Assembly (NCBI GenBank): GCA_003662995.1
Contig: QMZC01000012.1
Span: 1-37,901 of the forward strand
Direction of reading: 5' to 3'
Length of the DNA stretch: 37,901 nt
Origin: Archaeoglobales archaeon
GTDB lineage: Archaea; Halobacteriota; Archaeoglobi; Archaeoglobales; Archaeoglobaceae
Made by a program: the position numbers and the translations under genes. This document shows, in pieces, positions 8,335 through 15,984 of the stretch; within the stretch, counting starts at the first letter, position 1, and every line of letters starts with the position of its first letter. The notes under the pieces are model-generated. The model saw nothing but the letters and a program-made list of their open reading frames with translations, was not told the DNA's origin and searched no databases.

Positions 8335-9112
8335 TCAAAACCTCCTTAAGTACTTCCCTCGCCTCATACACTTCTGCATCTTCATGGATTATCATTCTCA
8401 AAGCCTTAACAATCAACCTTGGATTTTTGTGTTGAAATACGTTCCTGCCTATTGCAACTCCTGCAGCACCAGCAAGCATCGCATCTTTGACGTCTTCCAA
8501 AAGTTTGACATCATCGATCTTACTACCCCCAGCCATGACAACGGGTATTTGGGCAACTTTCACAACCTTCATGAAGCTCTCTATGCTTCCAGTGTAGCTG
8601 GTCTTCACTATGTCTGCTCCCAGCTCAAAACCAACTCTAACGGCATGCTTTATTGATTCCACGTTTTCTTTTACTTTTTCACCCCTTGCATACATCATCG
8701 CAAGTAAAGGTATTCCATAGCTATCGCATGTCTCTGCAATCCTTCCCACTTCCACGATTTGATTTGCCTCACTCTCACTCCCAACATTTACGTGGACGCT
8801 TACAGCGTCAGCTCCCAAGCTTATTGCATTCTCAACTGTTGTGATAATCCTCTTATCGTTGGGGTCTTTAGATAAAGACGTTGATGCGCTCAAGTGTACG
8901 ATTAACCCCAACTCTGCTTCTGGCAAATAGCAAGAGTGCTTTGCCACACCTTTATGCAAAACAACCGCATCAGCAACACCATCAATGGATTTCAGAATTC
9001 TATCAACGTTCTCCAACCCTTCTGGTGGTTTTGTTATTCCATGGTCCATTGGCACTATCAATGTTTTTCCTTTCCTCATTATCCTTTTCAATCTCCTCTT
9101 CTTTCCCAACAT
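8306..9112 (-). CDS. 2-amino-3,7-dideoxy-D-threo-hept-6-ulosonate (ADH) synthase
   Basis: 268 residues from the ATG at 9112; GGTGG immediately upstream serves as its ribosome site, and the GTG at 9121 lies within that site. It belongs to the DhnA/class I aldolase-like family of archaea (MJ0400 type), which condenses 6-deoxy-5-ketofructose 1-phosphate with aspartate semialdehyde to begin aromatic synthesis without DAHP. Conserved blocks: [28 protein letters not shown], the Schiff-base Lys in [19 protein letters not shown] and [15 protein letters not shown]. It is the first gene of the aro operon. Some relatives act as fructose-bisphosphate aldolases, but the adjacent DHQ synthase II makes the ADH role much more likely. 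Confidence 0.93.
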   Translation of the reverse strand: MLGKKRRLKRIMRKGKTLIVPMDHGITKPPEGLENVDRILKSIDGVADAVVLHKGVAKHSCYLPEAELGLIVHLSASTSLSKDPNDKRIITTVENAISLGADAVSVHVNVGSESEANQIVEVGRIAETCDSYGIPLLAMMYARGEKVKENVESIKHAVRVGFELGADIVKTSYTGSIESFMKVVKVAQIPVVMAGGSKIDDVKLLEDVKDAMLAGAAGVAIGRNVFQHKNPRLIVKALRMIIHEDAEVYEAREVLKEVLNEGDMVVKP

Positions 9113-9138
9113 ATAATCCACCTTTTATTTTTTTGGAC

Positions 9139-9148
9139 ATATATATTA
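9139..9148 (-). promoter_or_regulatory. TATA-like box of the aro operon
   Basis: TAATATATAT on the minus strand is centred about 30 bp before the ADH synthase ATG, giving a very short leader that holds the GGTGG ribosome site. Confidence 0.5.
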
Positions 9149-9149
9149 G

Positions 9150-9408
9150 AGGACACGGATTTTGACAAAACAACCACCCCCAACAGTCAAAATTGATTAC
9201 TGATAGCTAAAGCTAAACTGGAAAAAATAAAAGTCGTTGGTAACACGCCATGTTGATGACATTAGATATGACATTTGATAATGCTAAATCTTCCATTATT
9301 TAAAATTTTTGTTAATTGCTATTGAGATTTGATCATCTGAAAATATTCAAACAACAACAAACAATCAAATTTAAATAAAGCGTAAATGGGAAGATTGAAG
9401 GTGATGAT
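9150..9408. promoter_or_regulatory. Divergent intergenic region with plus-strand promoter
   Basis: About 260 bases with no credible ORF or RNA. At 9257-9280 a 12-bp tandem repeat occurs (TGACATTAGATA followed by TGACATTTGATA, 11 of 12 identical). At about 9366-9377, CAAATTTAAATAAAG gives a good BRE/TATA for the following exported-protein operon, with a short leader carrying AGGTGAT before the ATG at 9409. Confidence 0.45.
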
Positions 9409-10788
9409 ATGGACAGCAAAAACTTGAAGCTACGTTTACCACTACTGATAGTGGTGTTGCTGACTTTAAACTTAACGACGGCAAATGCACAAGTAGCAGT
9501 CACAAATGTTGAAATAAATCCACAAACATTGCTTGTTGGTGATATTGCGGATTGTAAGCTTACGATTTATAATCCCAACCTTCAGAGCGTTAAGGTTTCA
9601 TCCGTTCAGTTTGATGTACCATCTGGTCTGTCTGTCAAACCCAACTTTGTAAATGTTGGATATATAGCCAAACAATCAAGTTATGACCTCTATTTCTACA
9701 TTGAGGCTAAAAAATCTGGTTTATATTCAATTGAAGTTGAAATCTACGCCGAAAATGGATCTACAACCCAAAGAATAAACGTCGTTGTTGAAGACAGACT
9801 ACCAAAGTTAACAATAACCTCACCAATAAAGCTGAATGAGGTTAATTCAGCAGAAATAGAAATAACAACTCCATTAGAGATCACTCACGTTACCATCGAG
9901 CCACTTTTTGAAGCTGATCAGAAGTATTTATTTTTCGATGAAGTTGAGTATTCAGCAAAAGGTACAATCAAGTTTTACGGCAAAAAGGAGGATTACAAAT
10001 TCAGAATATCATTCTACAATGGAAAAAACTACCATTCCTTCATTCAAGAAATCCAACCAAAATTTGTGGAGTCAAAGAGTCTATTCACCAACATAACGAT
10101 ACCCTACGCAACAACGTACCTCTATGATGTGATTCCAATAAGCGTGGAGGTATCCAATTTGCGGAATGATACAGTATATCAAATCTCAATCTCAACCAAC
10201 TCAGCCAAAGGTAAATTCTCAGATTGCACAAAAGAGATTTCCAAGCTTGAACCTTCAGAAGCAAAGACCGTAGTTTTTTACTACTCTCCAACTGCGAGTG
10301 GTTTTGATGATCTTAGCTTCAACATAACCTACAGAGATGAGATGAACAACGTTTACACTTTTACTGACAAAAGAAGCATTGAAGTGTTAAATCAATCGTC
10401 TGTTTCAATAAGCAACGTTGAAGTTAAAACGCAAAACGGTATTACGATTTCAGGCGATGTGAGCAACAATGGTAGAAGCGAGGTTTTGAACGTGTATGCT
10501 GTAGCATTTCTTGATGGCAACACCAACGACTACTTTGTCGGCAACATCGATCCATCAGACTTTCAGAGCTTTAACATACCAATTTCAGGTAATGGCAGTA
10601 AAGCTCTAGTTAAGATTACTTGGACAAACAAGATTGGAGAAACATTCGAGATTACAAAGGAGGTTAAAGTTAAGCAGAATGTTGTGATAAAAGCAGAAAC
10701 GACCCCGGCAATTCTTGTTGTGGCTGTAATCGTTGTTGTGGTGTTTGTAGCAGTGGCAATTTACAATTACAGAAAAAGAAGGACATGA
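9409..10788 (+). CDS. Exported, membrane-anchored COG1361-type (S-layer/CARDB-like) protein
   Basis: 459 residues. An N-terminal signal (LPLLIVVLLTLNLTTANA, cleavage likely after residue 28) is followed by repeated immunoglobulin-like/CARDB beta domains: VEINPQTLLVGDIADCKLTI, then later repeats near residues 230-330 (IPISVEVSNLRNDTVYQISI) and 335-425 (SISNVEVKTQNGITISGDV). A C-terminal transmembrane helix (about 433-452) with a short basic tail (NYRKRRT) anchors it with the bulk outside the cell. Its stop overlaps the ATP-binding protein start by 4 bases. The exported/ATPase/permease trio recurs in archaea, so it probably acts as the extracellular partner of the transporter. The cargo is unknown. 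Confidence 0.8.
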   Translation: MDSKNLKLRLPLLIVVLLTLNLTTANAQVAVTNVEINPQTLLVGDIADCKLTIYNPNLQSVKVSSVQFDVPSGLSVKPNFVNVGYIAKQSSYDLYFYIEAKKSGLYSIEVEIYAENGSTTQRINVVVEDRLPKLTITSPIKLNEVNSAEIEITTPLEITHVTIEPLFEADQKYLFFDEVEYSAKGTIKFYGKKEDYKFRISFYNGKNYHSFIQEIQPKFVESKSLFTNITIPYATTYLYDVIPISVEVSNLRNDTVYQISISTNSAKGKFSDCTKEISKLEPSEAKTVVFYYSPTASGFDDLSFNITYRDEMNNVYTFTDKRSIEVLNQSSVSISNVEVKTQNGITISGDVSNNGRSEVLNVYAVAFLDGNTNDYFVGNIDPSDFQSFNIPISGNGSKALVKITWTNKIGETFEITKEVKVKQNVVIKAETTPAILVVAVIVVVVFVAVAIYNYRKRRT

Positions 10789-11453
10789 TTCAACTAATAG
10801 ATGTGAAGAAGATATACAAAACAGAATTCTATGAAGTTTATGCTTTAAACGGAATTACGATGGAAATCAAGAAGGGAGAGTTCGTTGCGATAATGGGTCC
10901 TTCAGGAAGTGGAAAGTCAACACTACTTAACATGATCGGTTGCTTGGATAAACCGACAAGCGGTGAGGTAATAATAAACGGTGTTGAGACCTCAAAGCTG
11001 AATGACAAACAGCTTACGGAGTTGAGAAGAGACGCAATCGGTTTTATCTTCCAGCAGTACAACTTAATTCCAACTTTAACTGCGTTGGAGAACGTGGAAT
11101 TACCAATGATTTTTAAGGGGATGAGCAAGCAAGAGAGGGAGCGAAGAGCTAAGGAACTGTTAAAACTCGTTGGAATTGAAGAAGTAGCCAATAGAAGACC
11201 CTTGGAATTGAGTGGGGGACAACAGCAAAGGGTGGCAATAGCAAGGGCGTTGGCAAACAACCCACCAATCTTGCTGTGTGATGAGCCGACTGGTAATTTA
11301 GACACGAAGAGTGGCGAGGCAGTTATGCAGATAATCAAGGAACTGAACGAAAAAGAGGGCGTTACCGTTGTACTTGTCACCCATGACCCATCTTTGTCGG
11401 AGTACGCTGAGAGGACTGTGAGAATTCGAGACGGTGTTGTAGATGTACCTTGA
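10785..11453 (+). CDS. ABC transporter ATP-binding protein, LolD/MacB family
   Basis: 222 residues. Walker A GPSGSGKS (38-45), Q-loop FIFQQYNLIP (about 88-97), signature LSGGQQQR (142-149), Walker B LLCDEPTGNLD (163-173) and H-loop VTHDPS are all intact. The QQYNLIPTLTALENVELPM segment is typical of the LolD/SalX/MacB subfamily, whose members power extracytoplasmic-substrate or mechanotransmission systems rather than importers. It overlaps the exported protein by 4 bases and the permease by 11, implying tightly coupled expression. Confidence 0.95.
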   Translation: MIQLIDVKKIYKTEFYEVYALNGITMEIKKGEFVAIMGPSGSGKSTLLNMIGCLDKPTSGEVIINGVETSKLNDKQLTELRRDAIGFIFQQYNLIPTLTALENVELPMIFKGMSKQERERRAKELLKLVGIEEVANRRPLELSGGQQQRVAIARALANNPPILLCDEPTGNLDTKSGEAVMQIIKELNEKEGVTVVLVTHDPSLSEYAERTVRIRDGVVDVP

Positions 11454-12567
11454 GCTTGCTAAGAGAAACCTTCAACGAACCAAGGTTAGGAGTATTTTGG
11501 CAGTAGTTGGAATAGTAATAGGTGTTATGGCTATTGCATCAATCGGAATTTTCGGGGAAAGTCTAAAAACAAGTGTTTTAGAGAATTTTAAAGAGATAGC
11601 AAATGAGGTAATAATAACTCCCGCTTATTCCAACGGATACTCAAAAATCGACGAATCTGACATAAATAAACTGGAAAAAATGGTCTATGCTGAATCAGTC
11701 ATTCCAATAAAGTCAGACAGGCTTATTGTTGAGTACAAAAAGAAAAGGTCCTACACGACTATCTACGGAATGGATGAAGAAGATGTTGATAAGCTATTTG
11801 ATGCAGATGATGGAAGTATTAAGCTAAAAGGAAGTTGTGTTGTTGGTTACAGGCTTGCAGAGGACAAAGATTTGAGGGTTGGATATAAGATCAAAATTGG
11901 TAACGACAAATTCAGAATCTCAGGTATTTTAAAGAAGGAAGGGAGAAGATTTGACATAAACCCTGATTTTGTCATATTTGTATCTCCAAAAGACTTTGAA
12001 AAGATATCCGATGAAGGATGCTCCATGGTAATAGTAAAAGTTAACGAATTGGAGAACGTTGAAGCGTTTAAAAATGCGGTCGAGAAATCGATAAATGGTA
12101 GGAAAGAGAAGGTAAACATATTTGAGCTGCAGTTGATTACCGAAAGAATTGACGAAGCATTTTCTCAAATAAATACGTTTTTGATGGCTATTGCAGCAAT
12201 TTCTTTGCTTGTGGCTGGAGTGAGTATTTTAAACATCATGCTGATGTCAACGATTGAAAGAACTAAGGAAATCGGAGTGATGAGAGCTATAGGAGCTTAT
12301 AGGCAGACAATTCTGAAAATATTTTTACTCGAAGCTTTAATTTTAGGTGTAATAGGGAGCACTATTGGTGGTGTTTTAAGCATTTTGGGGGGATATGCAA
12401 TAGACATGATAATGCTCCACAATGCCAAATACTTGTTTATGCCATCGACAGCCTTCTATATTGCTGAAGGATTTTTCGTAGGGGTTGTGACGGCTGTGCT
12501 GAGCGGAATCTATCCAGCGTGGAAAGCTTCGAAGCTTGAGCCAATTGAGGCTTTGAGGTATGAATGA
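11443..12567 (+). CDS. ABC transporter permease, FtsX/MacB type
   Basis: 374 residues in MacB/LolE layout. A first transmembrane helix lies at about 17-37 (ILAVVGIVIGVMAIASIGIF), then an extracellular MacB-like domain of about 200 residues (SVIPIKSDRL..., LKGSCVVGYRLAEDKDLRVG), then three helices in the C-terminal FtsX domain (MAIAAISLLVAGVSILNIMLM; about 285-310; about 335-355). The conserved ERTKEIGVMRAIGA coupling segment contacts the ATPase, and the protein ends in the family signature YPAWKASKLEPIEALRYE. Its gene overlaps the ATPase. Together the three genes make a complete tripartite-like export or cell-envelope machine. Confidence 0.93.
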   Translation: MYLELAKRNLQRTKVRSILAVVGIVIGVMAIASIGIFGESLKTSVLENFKEIANEVIITPAYSNGYSKIDESDINKLEKMVYAESVIPIKSDRLIVEYKKKRSYTTIYGMDEEDVDKLFDADDGSIKLKGSCVVGYRLAEDKDLRVGYKIKIGNDKFRISGILKKEGRRFDINPDFVIFVSPKDFEKISDEGCSMVIVKVNELENVEAFKNAVEKSINGRKEKVNIFELQLITERIDEAFSQINTFLMAIAAISLLVAGVSILNIMLMSTIERTKEIGVMRAIGAYRQTILKIFLLEALILGVIGSTIGGVLSILGGYAIDMIMLHNAKYLFMPSTAFYIAEGFFVGVVTAVLSGIYPAWKASKLEPIEALRYE

Positions 12568-12595
12568 TTTCTTGTAATTTACTTTTTCAAGCCTT

Positions 12596-13342
12596 TCATC
12601 TATATATTGAAGCCAAACCATCAACAAAAGCCCTAACGTTCTTGCCCAAGACGCTGTGATTATATCCACCTTCAAGCACAGCAAAACACTTTCCATCACA
12701 CTTTTTATCGGCATGTTTTGCAATAATCTCACCTATTCTTTTGTAATCTTCAGTCTCAAGCATACCGCCCCAATCTTTTTTGTGTCTATCAAAACCCGCT
12801 GAAACGGCTATAATGTCATAATCTCTTTCAACTAAAAAAGTGGTTAGTCTCTCAACACTTTGCATGTGGTGATAAACGACTTTGCTATCGTTTTTAAAAG
12901 TGTTGGCAGTCCCATCTCCAAAGTGTAAATCAAAGTCAACAATTACTGCTTTTCCAATCAGCTCATCCTCTATCAACCTTTTTACAGCTATCGCTACATT
13001 GTTGAAGTAGCAAAATCCCCAGCAACTGTCAGGACTTGCATGATGTCCTGGAGGACGGATTGCTGCAAATGTCAACTCCTCAAACGATATCTCCGCAGCT
13101 TTTATTGCCCCGCCAGCAGCAAGCATTGCCAATTCAAAAATCTTTGGCATGCTTTTAACGTAATCGTAATGTGCTTGAGTGTGAACGAGTAAAATATCCT
13201 CTTCTTTTGCCATTTCAGCTTCAACAAATTCAAAATCTGTCAGTTCTGCTACGATTGATTCCATTCTTCCTGATTCAGCGGCAGGATCATTCGTATAAAC
13301 TTCATAGAATCTCGGATGGAACACGATTTTAATTTCGTTCAT
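12596..13342 (-). CDS. Histone deacetylase-superfamily protein, compact form
   Basis: 248 residues, well short of the usual 300-380. The zinc hydrolase motifs are intact: RPPGHHA with the His pair (100-101), GFCYFNNVAIA, DFDLHFGDGT with metal ligands Asp138 and His140, SAGFDRH with ligand Asp185, and LEGGYNH with the catalytic-type Tyr227. Asp138 to Asp185 is 47 residues, against 89 in human HDAC8, so a loop of about 40 residues is missing and the active-site wall must be rebuilt. The substrate could be acetylated protein, including archaeal histone or Alba, or a small acetylated amine. It stands alone, convergent with the ABC operon. Confidence 0.88.
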   Translation of the reverse strand: MNEIKIVFHPRFYEVYTNDPAAESGRMESIVAELTDFEFVEAEMAKEEDILLVHTQAHYDYVKSMPKIFELAMLAAGGAIKAAEISFEELTFAAIRPPGHHASPDSCWGFCYFNNVAIAVKRLIEDELIGKAVIVDFDLHFGDGTANTFKNDSKVVYHHMQSVERLTTFLVERDYDIIAVSAGFDRHKKDWGGMLETEDYKRIGEIIAKHADKKCDGKCFAVLEGGYNHSVLGKNVRAFVDGLASIYR

Positions 13343-13465
13343 AGGGAGTTGGTAGTAGGTCGATTAGAAATAGTTTATCTTTTACGTAGTCTTGGAAAAT
13401 TAGTAGATTGTTGAAAATCGAATTCTGAGATGAGAATTTTTTAACTTTATTGAAAATTTAATCAT

Positions 13466-14047
13466 ATGAAGTTGAATAAATCAAACAAAATAAACATTGT
13501 TGTTGATGTTGTCGGGTGTGCAATTCCTTTGATTATTTTTCAGGACAAATACTTTGCTTTTCCATTTATAGTGTTTTTAGCATTTTCACTTACTCTTAAT
13601 CTTAGAAATCGTGAAATGACGTACATATCGATTACATCGGCTATTGGAGCGGTTATTTTTTTACCACATGTCTGCTAATTATCCGTATGCAATTAACTTT
13701 TCTTTGTCACATTTTTTATATTATATTACACATCCATCAAAATAGTAACTTATGATTTGTTTTTATTTTCGTATCTTATATCATTACTTGCTGTTATTTC
13801 TACAATCTTTCTTAAAGAGGTTTGCAAAAAGGAAGATATTAGGTCGATCCTAGTCCTTTTTATAATTTTTTATGCCACTTCTCCCCCAGTAGCCTTTTTC
13901 TTTCCACAAGACTCGGGCGGAGTTCATTCTCCTGGATGGGACTACATAATCTATTTACTCATAGGATTTTCCATGCTGATAGGTTACTTTTTTGTTCTCC
14001 ACCTCATTAAATTTTTAATGGTTAAGTTTACAAACAGATATGCCTGA
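13466..14047 (+). pseudogene. Multi-pass membrane protein gene split by two compensating frameshifts
   Basis: Two ORFs in the same frame (13466-13678, 70 codons; 13757-14047, 96 codons from a TTG) are separated by two in-frame stops. The protein-like reading moves to another frame between them. After a T7 run at 13655-13662 the frame starting at TAC 13662 reads YHMSANYPYAINFSLSHF and on through ITHPSK, to a stop at 13743. At the A4 run (13739-13742) the original frame resumes with IVTYDLFLFSYL. The joined product would be about 193 residues with about six hydrophobic segments. One extra T and one missing A explain everything, so this is either a damaged gene, a sequence error at homopolymers, or a slippage-expressed gene. 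No family recognised. Confidence 0.6.
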
Positions 14048-14074
14048 CAACTATCTGCAAAAACATTTAGAGTT

Positions 14075-14084
14075 AAATTTATAT
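14075..14084 (+). promoter_or_regulatory. TATA-like box of the rpoE1 operon
   Basis: AAATTTATATT at about 14074-14084 lies 45 bp before the rpoE1 ATG. The resulting leader of about 20 nt contains GGTGATG as ribosome site. Confidence 0.4.
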
Positions 14085-14124
14085 TGCTAACCAATCTCAC
14101 TTATCTACTCTTTGGTGATGCTCA

Positions 14125-14685
14125 ATGTATGCGAGAATAAAGATTAAAGATACTGTAAGGGTCGCTCCTACCAGGCTTGACGAGGATATTGAATCCGTGA
14201 TAATGGACTTGCTATGGGAGCAGTTTGAAGGTAAGCTGGATAGAGAATACGGAATGATTATAGGAATTGAGGAAATTGAGGATATTGGAGAGGGCAAAAT
14301 AATTGAGGGAGATGGGGCGATATACTTTGAAGTAACGTTCACAGCCATAGTGTTCAAGCCTTTGATGCAAGAGGTTGTGGAGGGAGAAGTGGTTGAAATA
14401 GTGGAGTTTGGTGCTTTTGTTTCCATTGGACCCTTAGATGCATTGCTGCACATGAGCCAGATAACCGAAGACTACATGACGTACGATGAGAAGAACAAGA
14501 GATTGGTTGGAAAAGAGACAAAGAAGGTTTTACAGGAGGGGGACTTTGTTAGGGCAAGGATTGTTGCATTAAGTTTGAAGGAGAGGGAGCCAGATAAGAG
14601 CAAAATTGGTTTGACGATGAGACAGCCTTGGTTAGGGAATTTGAAATGGATTGATGAAGAGCTAAAGGCTTTGGAGGAAGGTTGA
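14125..14685 (+). CDS. rpoE1: DNA-directed RNA polymerase subunit E' (Rpo7)
   Basis: 186 residues. Rpo7 forms the stalk of archaeal RNA polymerase with Rpo4, aiding open-complex formation and binding the emerging RNA. The N-terminal RNP-like tip domain is recognisable (MYARIKIKDTVRVAPTRLDEDIESVI, then GDGAIYFEVTFTAIVFKP), followed by an S1/OB RNA-binding domain from about residue 82 (EVVEGEVVEIVEFGAFVSIGPLDALLHMSQI). The protein ends with the conserved IGLTMRQPWLGNLKWIDEE. It is the first gene of the operon with spt4, the dephospho-CoA kinase, two ribosomal proteins and kae1, a conserved euryarchaeal cluster. Confidence 0.97.
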   Translation: MYARIKIKDTVRVAPTRLDEDIESVIMDLLWEQFEGKLDREYGMIIGIEEIEDIGEGKIIEGDGAIYFEVTFTAIVFKPLMQEVVEGEVVEIVEFGAFVSIGPLDALLHMSQITEDYMTYDEKNKRLVGKETKKVLQEGDFVRARIVALSLKEREPDKSKIGLTMRQPWLGNLKWIDEELKALEEG

Positions 14686-14686
14686 A

Positions 14687-14875
14687 ATGGTGGAATTGGC
14701 TTGCAGGAAGTGCAAGTTTATTAGCGTTGATTCAAAGGTCTGCAAGAATTGTGGAAATGCTGAATTAACGAAGGAGTGGTACGGATACGTTGTAATCATT
14801 GATCCGGAGAAGAGTGAGATAGCGAAAAAACTCGGCATAAACATTCCTGGCAAGTATGCATTGAAGGTTGGCTAA
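14687..14875 (+). CDS. spt4: Transcription elongation factor Spt4 (RpoE'')
   Basis: 62 residues. A four-cysteine zinc ribbon (CRKC at 6-9, CKNC at 19-22) is followed by the family's WYGYVVIIDPEKSEIAKKLGI. Spt4 binds the NGN domain of Spt5, clamping RNA polymerase for processive elongation. It starts one base after the rpoE1 stop, and a GGAGGAAGGTTGAAATG context provides its ribosome site. Archaeal Spt4 is normally 60-65 residues, so this is complete. Confidence 0.95.
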   Translation: MVELACRKCKFISVDSKVCKNCGNAELTKEWYGYVVIIDPEKSEIAKKLGINIPGKYALKVG

Positions 14876-14876
14876 T

Positions 14877-15446
14877 ATGTTGAAACTTCCTGAAAGTTTA
14901 AGAAACGAGTTTGCAAAACCTCATGGTATCCTTTATAAGGGTAGGGGTTTGGACACTATTTTGAAGATCAAAGAACTGAAAAAAAGAGAAAAAGTAGCTT
15001 GTGTTGGTGATCTGGTTAGCTACTACACTTTGAAGGCAGGTTACAAGCCAGACATCGTGATTTTGGATAAGAAGACGATAAGAGGTAAATTAGAAGAGGG
15101 CATTGTTAAAGAACTGGATGAGTTGACAAAAAACTATGACGAACTTGTTGTTGAAAATCCACAGGCAACAATAACTCTTGATTTGGTTAAAACTTTGGAT
15201 AAAGCCGTCAAAAATTTGGGTAAGAAAAAAACAAAGATAGTTGTTGTTGGTGAAGAGGATTTAGCAACGATGCCCTTGGTTTACATGATGCCCTTAAATT
15301 CCATAGTTTTATATGGGCAGCCGAGAAGGGGTGTTGTTGTGATTAGAGTGAGCGAGGATAAAAAAGTCTTAATATCCAACCTCATCGAAAGGATGGAGAA
15401 AGTGAATAATTGGAGAGAGGTTGTTAGGATTATGGGAGGTGATTGA
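14877..15446 (+). CDS. GTP-dependent dephospho-CoA kinase (DUF359)
   Basis: 189 residues from the ATG at 14877, one base after the spt4 stop. A TTG three codons upstream lies inside spt4 and is less likely. The family, biochemically defined in Thermococcus kodakarensis, uses GTP to phosphorylate dephospho-CoA, the last step of CoA synthesis in most archaea. Conserved blocks are FAKPHGILYKG, VACVGDLVSYYTLKAGYKPDI, VILDKKTIRG, the VENPQATI segment, VVVGEEDLATMPLVYMMPLNS and VLYGQPRRGVVVI. It is embedded in the information operon, as in many euryarchaea. Confidence 0.92.
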   Translation: MLKLPESLRNEFAKPHGILYKGRGLDTILKIKELKKREKVACVGDLVSYYTLKAGYKPDIVILDKKTIRGKLEEGIVKELDELTKNYDELVVENPQATITLDLVKTLDKAVKNLGKKKTKIVVVGEEDLATMPLVYMMPLNSIVLYGQPRRGVVVIRVSEDKKVLISNLIERMEKVNNWREVVRIMGGD

Positions 15447-15767
15447 ATGGAGGTTTATGTTGACAGGGAGAGGTACAATCCACTGTTGAAGAGAAGAGAA
15501 ATACACGCAACAGTGAAATACGATGGAGCTACACCGTCAAGGAACGTTCTGAGGGAGAAGATTGCAGGATTGTTTAATGCTGAGCTTGATAGAATCGTTA
15601 TTGACCACATTAAAACAGAATTCGGGAAGACTGAAGCCAAATGCTACGCAAAGATTTATGACACCCATGAAGACATGCTGGAGGTTGAGGAAGACCACAT
15701 AATTCGAAGGAACTTTGGTGAACAGCAAGAAGAAGAAGGCGAAGGTGAAGGTGAAGGAGGAGAATAG
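15447..15767 (+). CDS. rps24e: 30S ribosomal protein S24e
   Basis: 106 residues. The S24e fold is recognisable from YNPLLKRREIHATVKYDGATPSR, REKIAGLFNAE and the strongly conserved IKTEFGKTEAKCYAKIYDT. It begins directly at the previous gene's stop with a GGAGGTGATTG ribosome site. The C-terminus is an acidic, glycine-rich tail (EEEGEGEGEGGE) coded by a short run of GAAGGT hexamers at about 15736-15761. Such a tail is longer than the family core and may vary between strains by slippage. Confidence 0.96.
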   Translation: MEVYVDRERYNPLLKRREIHATVKYDGATPSRNVLREKIAGLFNAELDRIVIDHIKTEFGKTEAKCYAKIYDTHEDMLEVEEDHIIRRNFGEQQEEEGEGEGEGGE

Positions 15768-15828
15768 ATTTAGGTTAATCATAAGTTAATCGATAAAATA
15801 AATCAATCCATTAAAATAGGTGAGTGAA

Positions 15829-15984
15829 ATGGTGGAAGTTGTGTCAAAATTTTACGAAATAAAGGGAGATAAAGTGGTTAGAAAGAGGAAGTTCTGCCCG
15901 AGATGTGGAGAAGGCGTCTTTTTAGCTGAACACAAAGATAGAAGGACTTGTGGGAAGTGTGGCTACACAGAATTTAAGAAATGA
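15829..15984 (+). CDS. rps27ae: 30S ribosomal protein S27ae
   Basis: 51 residues. It begins [20 protein letters not shown] and carries a four-cysteine zinc ribbon, CPRC (23-26) and CGKC (41-44), ending YTEFKK. The length and spacing match archaeal S27ae, which lacks the ubiquitin fusion found in eukaryotes. A ribosome site TAGGTGAG precedes the ATG. Its last codon overlaps the kae1 start (ATGA), giving translational coupling. Confidence 0.95.
   Translation: MVEVVSKFYEIKGDKVVRKRKFCPRCGEGVFLAEHKDRRTCGKCGYTEFKK

Noticed and set aside
15735-15767. GAAGGT hexamer run in rps24e as a regulatory microsatellite
   Set aside because: It encodes an acidic Glu-Gly tail in frame, which is not unusual for archaeal ribosomal proteins; noted only in the gene entry.
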